Shown: positions 29,505 through 38,757 of the stretch, in pieces | How positions within the stretch are numbered: position 1 is the first letter of the stretch | Layout of the letters: every line of letters begins with the position of its first letter | Source: Pelagibacteraceae bacterium | GTDB lineage: Bacteria; Pseudomonadota; Alphaproteobacteria; HIMB59 | Length of the DNA: 62,964 bases | Direction of reading: 5' to 3' | Assembly: GCA_002705265.1 (NCBI GenBank) | Contig: PAHR01000001.1 | Span: 1-62,964, forward strand | Made by a program: the position numbers and the translations under genes | Notes under the pieces: model-generated | Databases searched by the model: none | The model's input: the letters and a program-made list of their open reading frames with translations, nothing else | What the model was told of the DNA's origin: nothing

Positions 29505-30611
29505 ATGAATGTTTTGCTTTTTTTTACATTTGGAGTTTCATTAGAAGATTGGAAAGATAAAGGATTCCTCGACAGGGAAATTAAGTATTACAATAAATTA
29601 TACGAAAAAAATATTAAATTTACTTTTATAACTTACGGAGATGGGTCTGATCTAGAATTAATTAACAAAATTGATTCTAAAATTGAAATAATACCTATTT
29701 TTAAAAATTTTAAAGTAAAAAATAAATTTTTAAAATTTTTATATTCTTTATTTTTTGTAATTAAAAATAAAAAAAATATTTCTAAATTTGATTATTTTAA
29801 AACTAATCAAAACTATGGAAGTTGGCTAGCTGTATTCGCATCTCTATTTAATAAAAAAAAAATAATTTCAAGATGTGGTTATGATTTATTTCATTTCTCT
29901 CTATTAAAAAAAAATCCTTTAAAAATTATAGCTTCATATTTGATATGTTTTTTAATTTATAAGAAATCTAATAGAATTATCGTACCTACGTTATATTATT
30001 ATAATTTTATTAAAAAATATTTTTTGCTAAAAAATCAAAATATTGAAGTTATTCCAAATTATGTTGATACCTTAATATTTAAAGATCTTAAGTATAAGAA
30101 GAATAATAATAAAATATTATTTGTTGGTAGATTAGAAAAGCAAAAGAATATTTTAAATATATTAAATGGATTGAGAGATTCTAATTTTTGTCTTGATATT
30201 TTGGGCAATGGTTCTTTAAAAGATAAAATTATTACAAAAGCTAAAAAAATAAATACAAAAGTTAATTTTATAAATAAATCATATACAAATAATGAAATGC
30301 CAACTTTGCTTAACAATTATAATTATTTGATCTTATTTTCATTATATGAAGGAAATCCTAAAATATTACTAGAAGCAATGTCATGTGGCTTATGTGTTAT
30401 AGGATCTGACACTTATGGAATAAATGATATAATTGAAAGTGAAAAAAATGGTCTTTTATTTAAATTGTCGGATTACAATAAAATATGTAATAAAATAGAA
30501 ACCTTAGATTTTTTTAAATTGACAGAAATTAAAAATAATGCATCTAAATTTATTAATGAAAAGTATGATTTTAATAATGTAATTAAAAAAGAGATTAAAA
30601 TTTATAATTAA
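29505..30611 (+). CDS. glycosyltransferase family 4
   Basis: GT-B enzyme of 368 residues. FVGRLEKQKNI (~206-216), LDILGNGSLKDKI (~233-245), and SLYEGNPKILLEAMSCGLCVIGS near residue 280 carry the GT4 donor-binding E-x(7)-E motif. It follows the epimerase by 6 bases and overlaps the next methyltransferase's ATG by one base. Sugar specificity cannot be read. Confidence 0.85.
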   Translation: MNVLLFFTFGVSLEDWKDKGFLDREIKYYNKLYEKNIKFTFITYGDGSDLELINKIDSKIEIIPIFKNFKVKNKFLKFLYSLFFVIKNKKNISKFDYFKTNQNYGSWLAVFASLFNKKKIISRCGYDLFHFSLLKKNPLKIIASYLICFLIYKKSNRIIVPTLYYYNFIKKYFLLKNQNIEVIPNYVDTLIFKDLKYKKNNNKILFVGRLEKQKNILNILNGLRDSNFCLDILGNGSLKDKIITKAKKINTKVNFINKSYTNNEMPTLLNNYNYLILFSLYEGNPKILLEAMSCGLCVIGSDTYGINDIIESEKNGLLFKLSDYNKICNKIETLDFFKLTEIKNNASKFINEKYDFNNVIKKEIKIYN

Positions 30612-31447
30612 TGAAATATTTAAAAATATCTATAGATTTTTTTTATAAAAAAATTGTAAAATTTATTGATAATACTTTTTTAACTATCAGTTTATTAAAT
30701 TTAAAAAAAAATTTAATATCTTATAATCATGAAGATCTTGCAAAAAAATTTCAAATATTAGTTGATGATTATGAAAAAGAATTTGATTTTGAAAAAAGTT
30801 TTGGCTTTAAAATTGAAAAAGATTTCATACTTAATTTAGCAAAATATACAAAAGTTATACCAAAAAAATCAGAACTGAACATAGATCATGGTAGATTACT
30901 TTATAGTTGTTTAAGAAGTTATATAAAACGATTGAATGAAAATAAAATTAATATTATTGAAACGGGAACAGCAATGGGATTTTCAAGCTTATGTATGTCA
31001 AAAGCACTATTAGACAGTAATTTTATCGGGCAAATATATACTTTTGATATTATTCCTCATAATAAGGTAATTGATTGGAAATCTTATGGCAATAAAGGCG
31101 AACCTAGTTCAAGAAGAGATATATTGTACAAATGGTCAGCCCTCTCTAATAAGTATATTAACTATTTAAATGGCTTCTCACATATTTCTTTATCTAAAAT
31201 ATATTTTGATAGAATTCATTTTGCATTTTTAGATGGTTCTCACTATGGACATGATATTGATTATGAATTTTCTCATATAGTAAGATTACAACAAAAAGGC
31301 GATATTGTTGTTTTTGACGATTATAATGAAAAACAATATTCTGATTTAAAAATTAGAATTGATAAATTGATTGATAAATTTGGATATAATAAGAAAATCA
31401 TAGAAGGTAAAAATTTTAGAAATTATGTAATTGCTTCAAAAAAATGA
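30611..31447 (+). CDS. class I SAM methyltransferase (Methyltransf_24-like)
   Basis: 278 residues. The SAM motif IETGTAMGFSSLCMSKAL lies at ~116-133, followed by YTFDIIPH, then FAFLDGSHYGHDIDYEF near residue 205 and DIVVFDDYNE near residue 230, the pattern of the TylF/Methyltransf_24 class in glycan loci. The N-terminal ~100 residues have no clear similarity. ATGA overlap with the downstream GT2. Likely O-methylates a sugar of this glycan. Confidence 0.75.
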   Translation: MKYLKISIDFFYKKIVKFIDNTFLTISLLNLKKNLISYNHEDLAKKFQILVDDYEKEFDFEKSFGFKIEKDFILNLAKYTKVIPKKSELNIDHGRLLYSCLRSYIKRLNENKINIIETGTAMGFSSLCMSKALLDSNFIGQIYTFDIIPHNKVIDWKSYGNKGEPSSRRDILYKWSALSNKYINYLNGFSHISLSKIYFDRIHFAFLDGSHYGHDIDYEFSHIVRLQQKGDIVVFDDYNEKQYSDLKIRIDKLIDKFGYNKKIIEGKNFRNYVIASKK

Positions 31448-32346
31448 CAACATTTAGTGTATTATTGCCTATATATAAAAATGATGAGTTTATAATTGAA
31501 ACTTTCAATTCCTTACTTAACCAAACCTTTAGAGATTTTGAAATAATTGCTGTTATTGATAATTTAAATACTAATATACCAGATCACATTCACAATAAAT
31601 TTTCTAAAAATCCCAACTATAAAAAAATAAATTTTTTTGAATTTTCTAATATGGGACTTACGAAAATTTTAAATAAAGGTATTTCCCTAGCTAAAGGAAG
31701 ATATATTGTAAGAAATGACTCAGATGATTTGTCTGCAAGTAATAGATTGGAAAAAATTAATAATCTGATTGAAAAAGAAAAAAATATAAAACTTATTTAC
31801 TCTCATTTCCACATAATTGATACTAATTCTATTAAAATAAAAACGAAAAAACCAAGTTATAAAGGATTAGAATTAAGAAAAAAACTAAATTTCAAAAATC
31901 CAATTGGACATTCAACAGTTACGTTTCATAGAGAGTTTATTAATAATTTAGGAAAATATAATGAAGAATTGAAAGTATCTCAGGATTATGATTTGTGGAG
32001 TAGAGTAGTGAATACCGATCCTGATGCAGTAGCATTTATAAAAGATACATTAGTAAGTATTAGATATCATAAAAAATCAATTTCAGAGTCTTTCTCTGAA
32101 AATCAAAGACAAAATTCAGTTTTAATAGCTATGAATAATAAATTTTATCCTAAGAAATTTAATAATAAAAATAATCTAATGAGCAATATGGAGAATAACT
32201 ATTATATCGCTCTTAAATTTGCTTATTTGTATGGTATAAAAAAACAAATTAGATTAAATATTGCTTCTATTTATTATTTAATTCTTATATATACTCATCA
32301 CAAATCTCTTTTAATTAAGAGGTTATTAAGAATTTTTAAAATATAA
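31444..32346 (+). CDS. glycosyltransferase family 2
   Basis: GT-A inverting transferase of 300 residues. The N-terminal FSVLLPIYKNDEF, NQTFRDFEII near residue 31 and GRYIVRNDSDDLS near residues 84-96 contain the metal-binding DxD-type site (NDSDD). KVSQDYDLWSRV near residue 177 supplies the usual catalytic Asp region. It begins within the stop of the methyltransferase (ATGA). Confidence 0.85.
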   Translation: MTTFSVLLPIYKNDEFIIETFNSLLNQTFRDFEIIAVIDNLNTNIPDHIHNKFSKNPNYKKINFFEFSNMGLTKILNKGISLAKGRYIVRNDSDDLSASNRLEKINNLIEKEKNIKLIYSHFHIIDTNSIKIKTKKPSYKGLELRKKLNFKNPIGHSTVTFHREFINNLGKYNEELKVSQDYDLWSRVVNTDPDAVAFIKDTLVSIRYHKKSISESFSENQRQNSVLIAMNNKFYPKKFNNKNNLMSNMENNYYIALKFAYLYGIKKQIRLNIASIYYLILIYTHHKSLLIKRLLRIFKI

Positions 32347-32349
32347 AAA

Positions 32350-33451
32350 TTGAAAAAAAAAACTTTAATTATTAGTAACAATTATTTTAATTTATATAAT
32401 TTTAGAGAAAGTCTAATAAAAAAGTTATACGAGCATAATTCATTAGAGTTACATTTATGTGCGAAAAAGGACAATTTTTTTAATAACTTTTCAAATTTAA
32501 GTGTCAAAAATCATCATATAAATATATTAGAAAGATCTTATTCTGTAATTAGTAATTTTATTACTTTAAAAAACATTTATTTTCTTATAAAAAAAGAAAA
32601 ATTTATCAATATCTTTTCTTTTACTATTAAACCAAACTTATTCTTATGTATATTAAAATTTTTTTTTAATTTTAAATTAATAGTTACAATTTCTGGGCTT
32701 GGAGAAATTTTTTTAAAAAAAAATTTTAAAAATAAATTAATATCTTTAATGTATATAAAATTATTATCTAAAAGTGACTATATTTTTTGTCATAATGAAT
32801 ATGATTTTCAATTTTTATTAAGTAGGAATAATAAACTTAAAAAAAAAAATTGAAGTAATTAATGGATCAGGTGTTAACTTAAATAAGTTTAAATTTTCTC
32901 CATTAAAAACAGACAATAAAGTTATTTTTCTTTTAGTTGCTAGAATTATAAAAGAAAAAGGAATTATAGAATATTTAAAAGCATCGAAAATGATTAAAGA
33001 TTTAAATAAATTTAATTGCCAATTTATACTCATTGGTGATATTTATAAAAAATCAATTTTTAATAATATATTTTATAAAGAATTACTATTATCCCCTGTA
33101 GAGTATCTGGGTTTTAAATCAAATATAATTTACTATTTAAATAATTGTTCTTGTTTGGTGTTACCAAGTTATAGAGATGGCATGTCCAAGATACTTTTAG
33201 AAGGATGTGCAGTTGGCAGACCGTTAATAGCTTCAGATGTCCCAGGTTGTAATAATATAGTTAAGAATAGCTATAATGGATTTTTATTTGAACCTAAAAG
33301 CTCTATTTCATTATTTGAAGCAATGAAAAAATTTTTGTTATTATCAAAAGAAGAAAAAATTGAGTTTTCTGTTAATTCAAAAAATTATTCAAATAATTTT
33401 GATGAAAAGTATGTCTTAGATAGATATATATGTACTTTAGATACAAATTAA
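32350..33451 (+). pseudogene. glycosyltransferase family 4, reading frame broken at an 11-A run
   Basis: Two adjacent frames encode the halves of one GT4 enzyme. The first (TTG start at 32350) runs as an N-terminal domain to TGA at 32851-32853; the second continues in the +1 frame from the A-run to 33451, with FLLVARIIKEKGIIE and YRDGMSKILLEGCAVGRPLIASD (the GT4 donor motif). Removing one A from the run at 32839-32849 restores a single protein of about 366 residues. It may be a sequencing error, a recent mutation, or a slippage-prone on/off gene; an internal restart is less likely. It directly precedes the WecA-like gene. Confidence 0.8.
32839..32849 (+). repeat. 11-A homopolymer at the frameshift in the GT4 gene
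   Basis: The run follows CTT and precedes TTGAAG. With 11 A the frame stops at TGA after KKKN; with 10 A (or 13) it would read on as KKKIEVING into the second half of the enzyme. Confidence 0.9.
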
Positions 33452-33452
33452 A

Positions 33453-34379
33453 ATGCTCTCTATTTATTTATTTGAATTAATTATTTACATAAGTTTATCT
33501 TTTTTTTTATCATTTATTTTTAAATTAAATGATAAAAAAAAAATTTCTAATAATTCTAACTTAAATGTATTCCTTATTGGTGGTTTTCTTTTCAGTTTAG
33601 TTTTTATTAGGTATTTTGATATTAAAGATATTTATTTAATATTTTTTATTTTATCATTTATGGTTCTCGGTTATTTAGATGATAAATTTGATATTAAAGT
33701 TATAATAAGATTTATTTTTGCTTTTATTATATTTTATTTTTTTATAATAAATAATCATAATTATTTAATCAAATTATATTTTTTACCTGACAATTATATA
33801 TTTAATATAATTATTTCTAGTATTATTTTTTTGGGTTTCTTGCATATGAGTAATATGACAGATGGAAGAAATGGTCTTCTATCAACAAATTATTTAATTG
33901 TTTATCTTTTTATTTTTTTATTTCTAGAAAACGAACCTATTTCTAAATTTGAAATTATTTTTTTGATTTCTTTAATTATATTTACAATTATTAACCTATT
34001 TAACATTTCTTTTTTAGGCAATTCAGGTGTAATGGTTTTGGCATCAATATCATACATACTATTTACATCTCTTTATGCCTCTCATGTAACTAACACAATT
34101 GATATTTTGTGTTTATTTTCTTTTCAAATTTTGGATGGCTTAAGAGTTAGCTTTTTAAGAATTAAAAATAATAAAAATCTTTTTAAAAAGGACCTATTAC
34201 ATGTTCATTATAATTTTGAAAATTGGCTAAAAGGATATTTCGTTTATTTTGTATTTTTTATTTTAAACTTGGTTTTTCTATACTTTTTTAGGAACTTTTC
34301 CAGTGGTTATTTTTGTTTGATTTTCTCAACAATGTGTTATCTCTTAGTTTTGTTAATATCAAAGAAAAAAAATACTTAA
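33453..34379 (+). CDS. polyprenyl-phosphate HexNAc-1-P transferase (WecA/MraY family)
   Basis: Integral membrane enzyme that starts glycan assembly by putting a HexNAc-phosphate on undecaprenyl phosphate. Of its 308 residues most are hydrophobic (about ten helices). The acidic loop GYLDDKFDIK (~71-80) and MSNMTDGRNGLLSTN (~131-145) are the family's DDxxD-like and N-x-x-DG-x-NGL signatures, followed by ISFLGNSGVMVLA near residue 187. It starts 1 base after the frameshifted GT4, so the block 22.4-34.4 kb may be one assembly operon initiated here. Confidence 0.87.
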   Translation: MLSIYLFELIIYISLSFFLSFIFKLNDKKKISNNSNLNVFLIGGFLFSLVFIRYFDIKDIYLIFFILSFMVLGYLDDKFDIKVIIRFIFAFIIFYFFIINNHNYLIKLYFLPDNYIFNIIISSIIFLGFLHMSNMTDGRNGLLSTNYLIVYLFIFLFLENEPISKFEIIFLISLIIFTIINLFNISFLGNSGVMVLASISYILFTSLYASHVTNTIDILCLFSFQILDGLRVSFLRIKNNKNLFKKDLLHVHYNFENWLKGYFVYFVFFILNLVFLYFFRNFSSGYFCLIFSTMCYLLVLLISKKKNT

Positions 34380-34434
34380 AATATTATTTTAATATGTTTT
34401 TAAAAATAATTATAAAAAAAAATAAGCAAAAAAT

Positions 34435-36375
34435 ATGTGCGGTATAACGGGTTTTTTCAATATTCCTGAGATTTCCAATTCTAAATCTATTGATAGTTTA
34501 TTTGAATCAATAAGTCATAGAGGGCCAGATTTAAACAAACATTTTGTTGAAGAAAACAGTATTTATTTTTTATTTAGCAGATTATCTATTATTGATTTGT
34601 CTTCTGCAGGTGATCAACCGATGATTTCAAAATCAGGTAATTCGATAATAATTTTTAATGGTGAAATTTATAATCATTTAGAAATTAGAGATAAAATTAA
34701 TAAAGATTTAAAAATTAGTTGGAATGGTCATTCTGATACAGAAACTTTATTAGAATCTATCGAATATTATGGTATCGATATACTTAATGAAATTAGAGGT
34801 ATGTATTCCATATGTTTTTATGATAGGAAAAAAAACCAATTAATTTTAATAAATGATCGATTTGGAGAAAAGCCATTATATTATTCTATAAATGAAAAAA
34901 ACTTTTTTTTTTCAAGTGATATAAAATCCTTTAATTACCAAAAAAGAAAAATAAATCCAATTGCTTTAAAATATTTTTTTAGAGACAATTGCATTAAAAG
35001 CCCATTATCAATTTGGAAAAATGTTAATAAAATTAAACCTGGTGAAATCATTAATATTCAACTAGACATTGAGAATAAAATTGTCAAAAAAGTACAACAT
35101 TCAAATTACTGGTTATCTAATAACAAAAAAACAAAAGATATAAGTAAAGATCCATTAGACAAACTTACTGACAAGCTTGATACTATTTTAAATGAAGTAA
35201 TTTCTAATCAATTAATTGCTGATGTTCCAGTAGGTTGTTTCTTGTCAGGCGGAGTAGATAGCTCTCTTGTTACGGCCATTGCTTCTAAAAATTCCCCTAA
35301 TATGAAAACTTTTTCAATTGGGTTCAATGATAAACGTTTTGATGAAGCTCCATTTTCAGAAAAAATTGCTGAACATCTTCATACTGATCATCACAGTAAG
35401 TATTTTACAAAAGAAGATGCTGTTGAAATAACAAAAAAAATCCCCTTTATTTATGGAGAGCCTTATTCTGATTCTTCACAATTACCAACGATTCTATTAT
35501 CAAATTTTGCCAGCAAGTATGTTAAAGTTTCACTAACTGGAGATGGTGGGGATGAACTTTTTGGTGGTTATCACAGATACAATTTAATACCATCAATTTG
35601 GAAAACCTCAAAACTCATACCTTTACCATTTAAAATACTATCAAATAAATTTTTAAGATTATTAAGTCCTTACTCCTTTAAAACTTTGTCTTTCTTTTTG
35701 AAAATAATAAATAAAAAATACTCTGATACTTTATATCTCGAGTCAAAATTAGAGGAATTATCGGAGTCATTGATGTCAAAAAATTTTCTAGAGATGTCTA
35801 TATCTATTTCAAATCACCTGCCTTTAAATTATAACCCCCATGTTGTTAAAGGCAATTATCCTATTAATGAAAATTTAAAAAATGAACATTACTACGATGA
35901 AAACAATATAAGTGAAAGTTTAATGACTTATGATGTTGAAAACTATTTACCTAATGATTTATTAGTTAAAACAGATAGAGCAAGTATGCATTATGGTTTG
36001 GAAGCCAGGATGCCATATTTAGATCATATTGTTTTTAATTTTTGTAGAAGCTTGCCCCTTAAATATAAAATTAATAAATCTGAAAGTAAGATTATATTGA
36101 AAAACTTATTGTACAGATATGTTCCAAAAAAACTTTTTGAAAGGCCAAAAAGAGGATTTGTTGTACCTTTAGCAAATCTAGTTCTTGATGAAAATATATG
36201 GATTAAAAAATTATTAAATGAAAAGAAAATTATTAGACAGGGCATATTAAACTATGATTTAGTAAAAAAAGAAGTGGAAAGCTTTATTAAAGGAAATTAT
36301 TTAAATCAATATATTTTATGGGATATAATAATGTTTCAACAATGGTATGACTACAATGAAGATAAAATTTCTTGA
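34435..36375 (+). CDS. asnB: glutamine-hydrolysing asparagine synthetase-like amidotransferase
   Basis: N-terminal Ntn glutaminase (nucleophile Cys2 in MCGITG, then SHRGPD near residue 27) and a C-terminal synthetase with PP-loop CFLSGGVDSSL (~267-277) and LTGDGGDELFGGYHRY near residue 370. Length 646 is normal. In polysaccharide loci such proteins (WbpS-type) often amidate uronic acids instead of making asparagine; with a UDP-HexNAc dehydrogenase at 25851 a uronamide is possible. The gene may equally be the cell's asparagine synthetase. First gene of the plus-strand 34.4-39.7 kb run. Confidence 0.88.
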   Translation: MCGITGFFNIPEISNSKSIDSLFESISHRGPDLNKHFVEENSIYFLFSRLSIIDLSSAGDQPMISKSGNSIIIFNGEIYNHLEIRDKINKDLKISWNGHSDTETLLESIEYYGIDILNEIRGMYSICFYDRKKNQLILINDRFGEKPLYYSINEKNFFFSSDIKSFNYQKRKINPIALKYFFRDNCIKSPLSIWKNVNKIKPGEIINIQLDIENKIVKKVQHSNYWLSNNKKTKDISKDPLDKLTDKLDTILNEVISNQLIADVPVGCFLSGGVDSSLVTAIASKNSPNMKTFSIGFNDKRFDEAPFSEKIAEHLHTDHHSKYFTKEDAVEITKKIPFIYGEPYSDSSQLPTILLSNFASKYVKVSLTGDGGDELFGGYHRYNLIPSIWKTSKLIPLPFKILSNKFLRLLSPYSFKTLSFFLKIINKKYSDTLYLESKLEELSESLMSKNFLEMSISISNHLPLNYNPHVVKGNYPINENLKNEHYYDENNISESLMTYDVENYLPNDLLVKTDRASMHYGLEARMPYLDHIVFNFCRSLPLKYKINKSESKIILKNLLYRYVPKKLFERPKRGFVVPLANLVLDENIWIKKLLNEKKIIRQGILNYDLVKKEVESFIKGNYLNQYILWDIIMFQQWYDYNEDKIS

Positions 36376-36405
36376 GAACTAGTAAATAAGAGTTTAATTT
36401 GAGTT

Positions 36406-36948
36406 ATGAATAATCAATATTTCAGTCAATATATTGAAGTTATAAAAGATAAGTTTTTATCGATTGATGAAAAAATTTTATCAGATATTAAAAAACAACT
36501 CTTAATTGTAAAAAATAATAATAGTAAAGTTATAATAGTTGGAAATGGAGGCAGTGCAGCAATAGCTAATCATGTCAGCATAGACTTAATGAAAACAGCC
36601 AATATTCGATCCTTAACATTTAGTGACCCAAGTTTAATTACATGCTTTGCGAATGATTATGGTTATGAGAATTGGGTTGCTAAAGCAATAGAACACCATC
36701 ATCATCAAAATGATTTAATTATTCTTATTAGTAGTAGTGGAAAGTCTATGAATTTAGTAAATGCTGCTTCTAAGTCAAAAGAGCTAGGGTTGAATTTAAT
36801 AACTTTAACTGGATTTATTAAAAATAATTCTTTGAGCAAAATGGGAGACATAAATTTGTGGATTGATAGTAATAGCTATAACGTTATCGAAAATGTTCAT
36901 CAAATTGCTCTATTATCTGTACTAGATTTTATTATTAGTGAAAAATAA
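36406..36948 (+). CDS. gmhA: SIS-domain phosphoheptose isomerase-like protein
   Basis: GmhA converts sedoheptulose-7-phosphate to D-glycero-D-manno-heptose-7-phosphate. Seen are IIVGNGGSAAIANHVSIDL (~45-63), the SIS phosphate-binding loop and GmhA-type Ala/His helix, LISSSGKSMN near residue 110 and ENVHQIALLSV near residue 160 with the conserved His. Length 180 is slightly short for GmhA (about 190). Its pairing with a HddC-like gene 12 bases downstream supports a heptose role. Confidence 0.8.
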   Translation: MNNQYFSQYIEVIKDKFLSIDEKILSDIKKQLLIVKNNNSKVIIVGNGGSAAIANHVSIDLMKTANIRSLTFSDPSLITCFANDYGYENWVAKAIEHHHHQNDLIILISSSGKSMNLVNAASKSKELGLNLITLTGFIKNNSLSKMGDINLWIDSNSYNVIENVHQIALLSVLDFIISEK

Positions 36949-36960
36949 TTCATATCAAAA

Positions 36961-37752
36961 ATGAAAGCAATACTACTAGCTGCTGGATTAGGTACTAGAC
37001 TAAAGCCCTTAACGGATAATTGGCCAAAATGTCTTATGCCTATAAATAAAAAACCTTTATTGGAATATTGGCTAGATAGCTTGATCAAATCAGGCGTAAA
37101 GGAAATTTTAATAAACCTTCATTATTTTCCAAAAATTGTAGAAAGTTTTGTAAAAAATTCTTTATATAAAGATCATGTAATATTTTCAGAAGAAAAAGAG
37201 CTACTTGGTACGGCGGGTACCATTGTTAAAAATAAAAAGTTTATTACAAACTCAAAAATTTTATTAATTCATGCAGATAATTTATGCATATGTAGTTTGA
37301 AAAAATTTATTGATTTCCATGATAACTTAAGACCAAAAGAAACAAAAATTACAATGATGACATTTAATACAAAAAAGCCAAAAGATTCTGGAATTGTGGT
37401 TTGTAATAACAAAGGAATCGTTCAGTCATTTTATGAGAAAAGTGAAAAAGACTATGGGGATTTAGCAAATGCTGCTGTTTACATGATTGAACCTTCAGTA
37501 TTGAATTGGATTGTAGAAAACAATTTGAAAGATTTTAGTACTGAAGTATTGCCAAATTTTATGAATAGAATTTCAACATGGCATAATAATAAAGTCTTAA
37601 GGGATATTGGAAGTTTAGAAGAATTATTAAAAGCCCAATATGATGTAGAACCACATAAAGATAATAATAGCTATTACTCTTGGGAGTATAATGATAATTT
37701 TATTAAAATTTGTGAGAAAGTTGATCAATTAATAACTAATGAAAAAAAATAA
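36961..37752 (+). CDS. hddC: sugar-1-phosphate nucleotidyltransferase (HddC-like)
   Basis: N-terminal signature LLAAGLGTRLKPLTDNWPK (5-23) with the PKCLMPI loop, EKELLGTAGTI near residue 78 and LIHADNL near residue 102 (the metal-binding Asp). This group includes D-glycero-D-manno-heptose-1-P guanylyltransferase (HddC) and GMP/TMP-transferases. Adjacent gmhA makes HddC the best guess. The stop overlaps the next SDR start by 14 bases. Confidence 0.7.
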   Translation: MKAILLAAGLGTRLKPLTDNWPKCLMPINKKPLLEYWLDSLIKSGVKEILINLHYFPKIVESFVKNSLYKDHVIFSEEKELLGTAGTIVKNKKFITNSKILLIHADNLCICSLKKFIDFHDNLRPKETKITMMTFNTKKPKDSGIVVCNNKGIVQSFYEKSEKDYGDLANAAVYMIEPSVLNWIVENNLKDFSTEVLPNFMNRISTWHNNKVLRDIGSLEELLKAQYDVEPHKDNNSYYSWEYNDNFIKICEKVDQLITNEKK

Positions 37753-38743
37753 AAAAACTTTTTTGGTGATTGGTAGTAACTCATTTTCTGGATCTGCTTT
37801 TATTTATCATTTGTTAAAACGAAAATATAATGTAATTGGAGTTAGTAGATCAAAGGAGTTATTACCTATATTTCTGCGTTACAAGAATTTAAAAAATGAA
37901 CAAAGATTATTTAAGTTCTTCCAAATTGATTTAAATAAAAATTGTAAAAAACTGATTAATTTAATTAAAAAATATAAGCCAAGCTATATTATAAATTTGG
38001 CAGCTCAAAGTATGGTCGCTGAAAGTTGGGATCATCCTGAACATTGGTACCAAACTAATGTTTTTGCACAAATTCAACTTTGTGAAGAAATAAATAAATT
38101 AAATTTTATTAAAAAATATGTTCATGTTACAACACCTGAAGTATATGGAAGTAGTAAAAATAAAATAAAAGAAAATTTTAATTTTAATCCATCAACCCCA
38201 TATGCAGTTTCAAGAGCTTGTTGTGATTTACATTTAAGAAATATGTGGAAGTTATATAATTTCCCTGTTGTTTTTACTAGAGCAGCTAATGTCTATGGCC
38301 CATGTCAACAATTATACAGAATTATTCCTAGAGCATTATTATATGCTCGAAAAAATAAACAATTAATGTTACATGGTGGAGGTAAGTCTATTAGATCTTT
38401 CATTCATATCGATGATGTTGCTGAAGCTACAATATCTATAGCTTTAGAAGCTAAAATAGGAAAGACTTATCATATTTCTACCAATAATTTTATATCTATT
38501 AAAGAACTTACAAAAAAAATATCATTTCTAACAAATAAAAATTTTTCTGATTTTGTTAATGTTGCCTCTGAAAGAAGTGGAAAAGACCATGCTTATCTAT
38601 TAGATAGTTCTTCTCTTAGAAAAGAATTAAATTGGAGAGATAAAGTTTCTTTAGATTTTGGCCTTAAACAAACGCTAGAGTGGGTTGATTCAAATTTATC
38701 AAAATTATCTAAAAGTAATCAATTTTATGTTCATAAAAAATAA
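37739..38743 (+). CDS. NDP-sugar 4,6-dehydratase-like SDR (RmlB/DmhA-like)
   Basis: Extended SDR of 334 residues with IGSNSFSGSAF near the N-terminus, NLAAQSMVAESWDHPEHW (~84-101), TTPEVYGSS near residue 130 (the T-x-E catalytic strand of dehydratases) and GPCQQLYR near residue 190. The usual YxxxK pair reads YAVSR, with Arg in place of Lys. The C-terminal SERSGKDHAYLLDSS matches RmlB-like proteins. With gmhA/hddC upstream and another SDR downstream it could act like DmhA, the GDP-heptose 4,6-dehydratase; this is inference. Confidence 0.75.
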   Translation: MKKNKKTFLVIGSNSFSGSAFIYHLLKRKYNVIGVSRSKELLPIFLRYKNLKNEQRLFKFFQIDLNKNCKKLINLIKKYKPSYIINLAAQSMVAESWDHPEHWYQTNVFAQIQLCEEINKLNFIKKYVHVTTPEVYGSSKNKIKENFNFNPSTPYAVSRACCDLHLRNMWKLYNFPVVFTRAANVYGPCQQLYRIIPRALLYARKNKQLMLHGGGKSIRSFIHIDDVAEATISIALEAKIGKTYHISTNNFISIKELTKKISFLTNKNFSDFVNVASERSGKDHAYLLDSSSLRKELNWRDKVSLDFGLKQTLEWVDSNLSKLSKSNQFYVHKK

Positions 38744-38757
38744 GGAGATATGAATAA

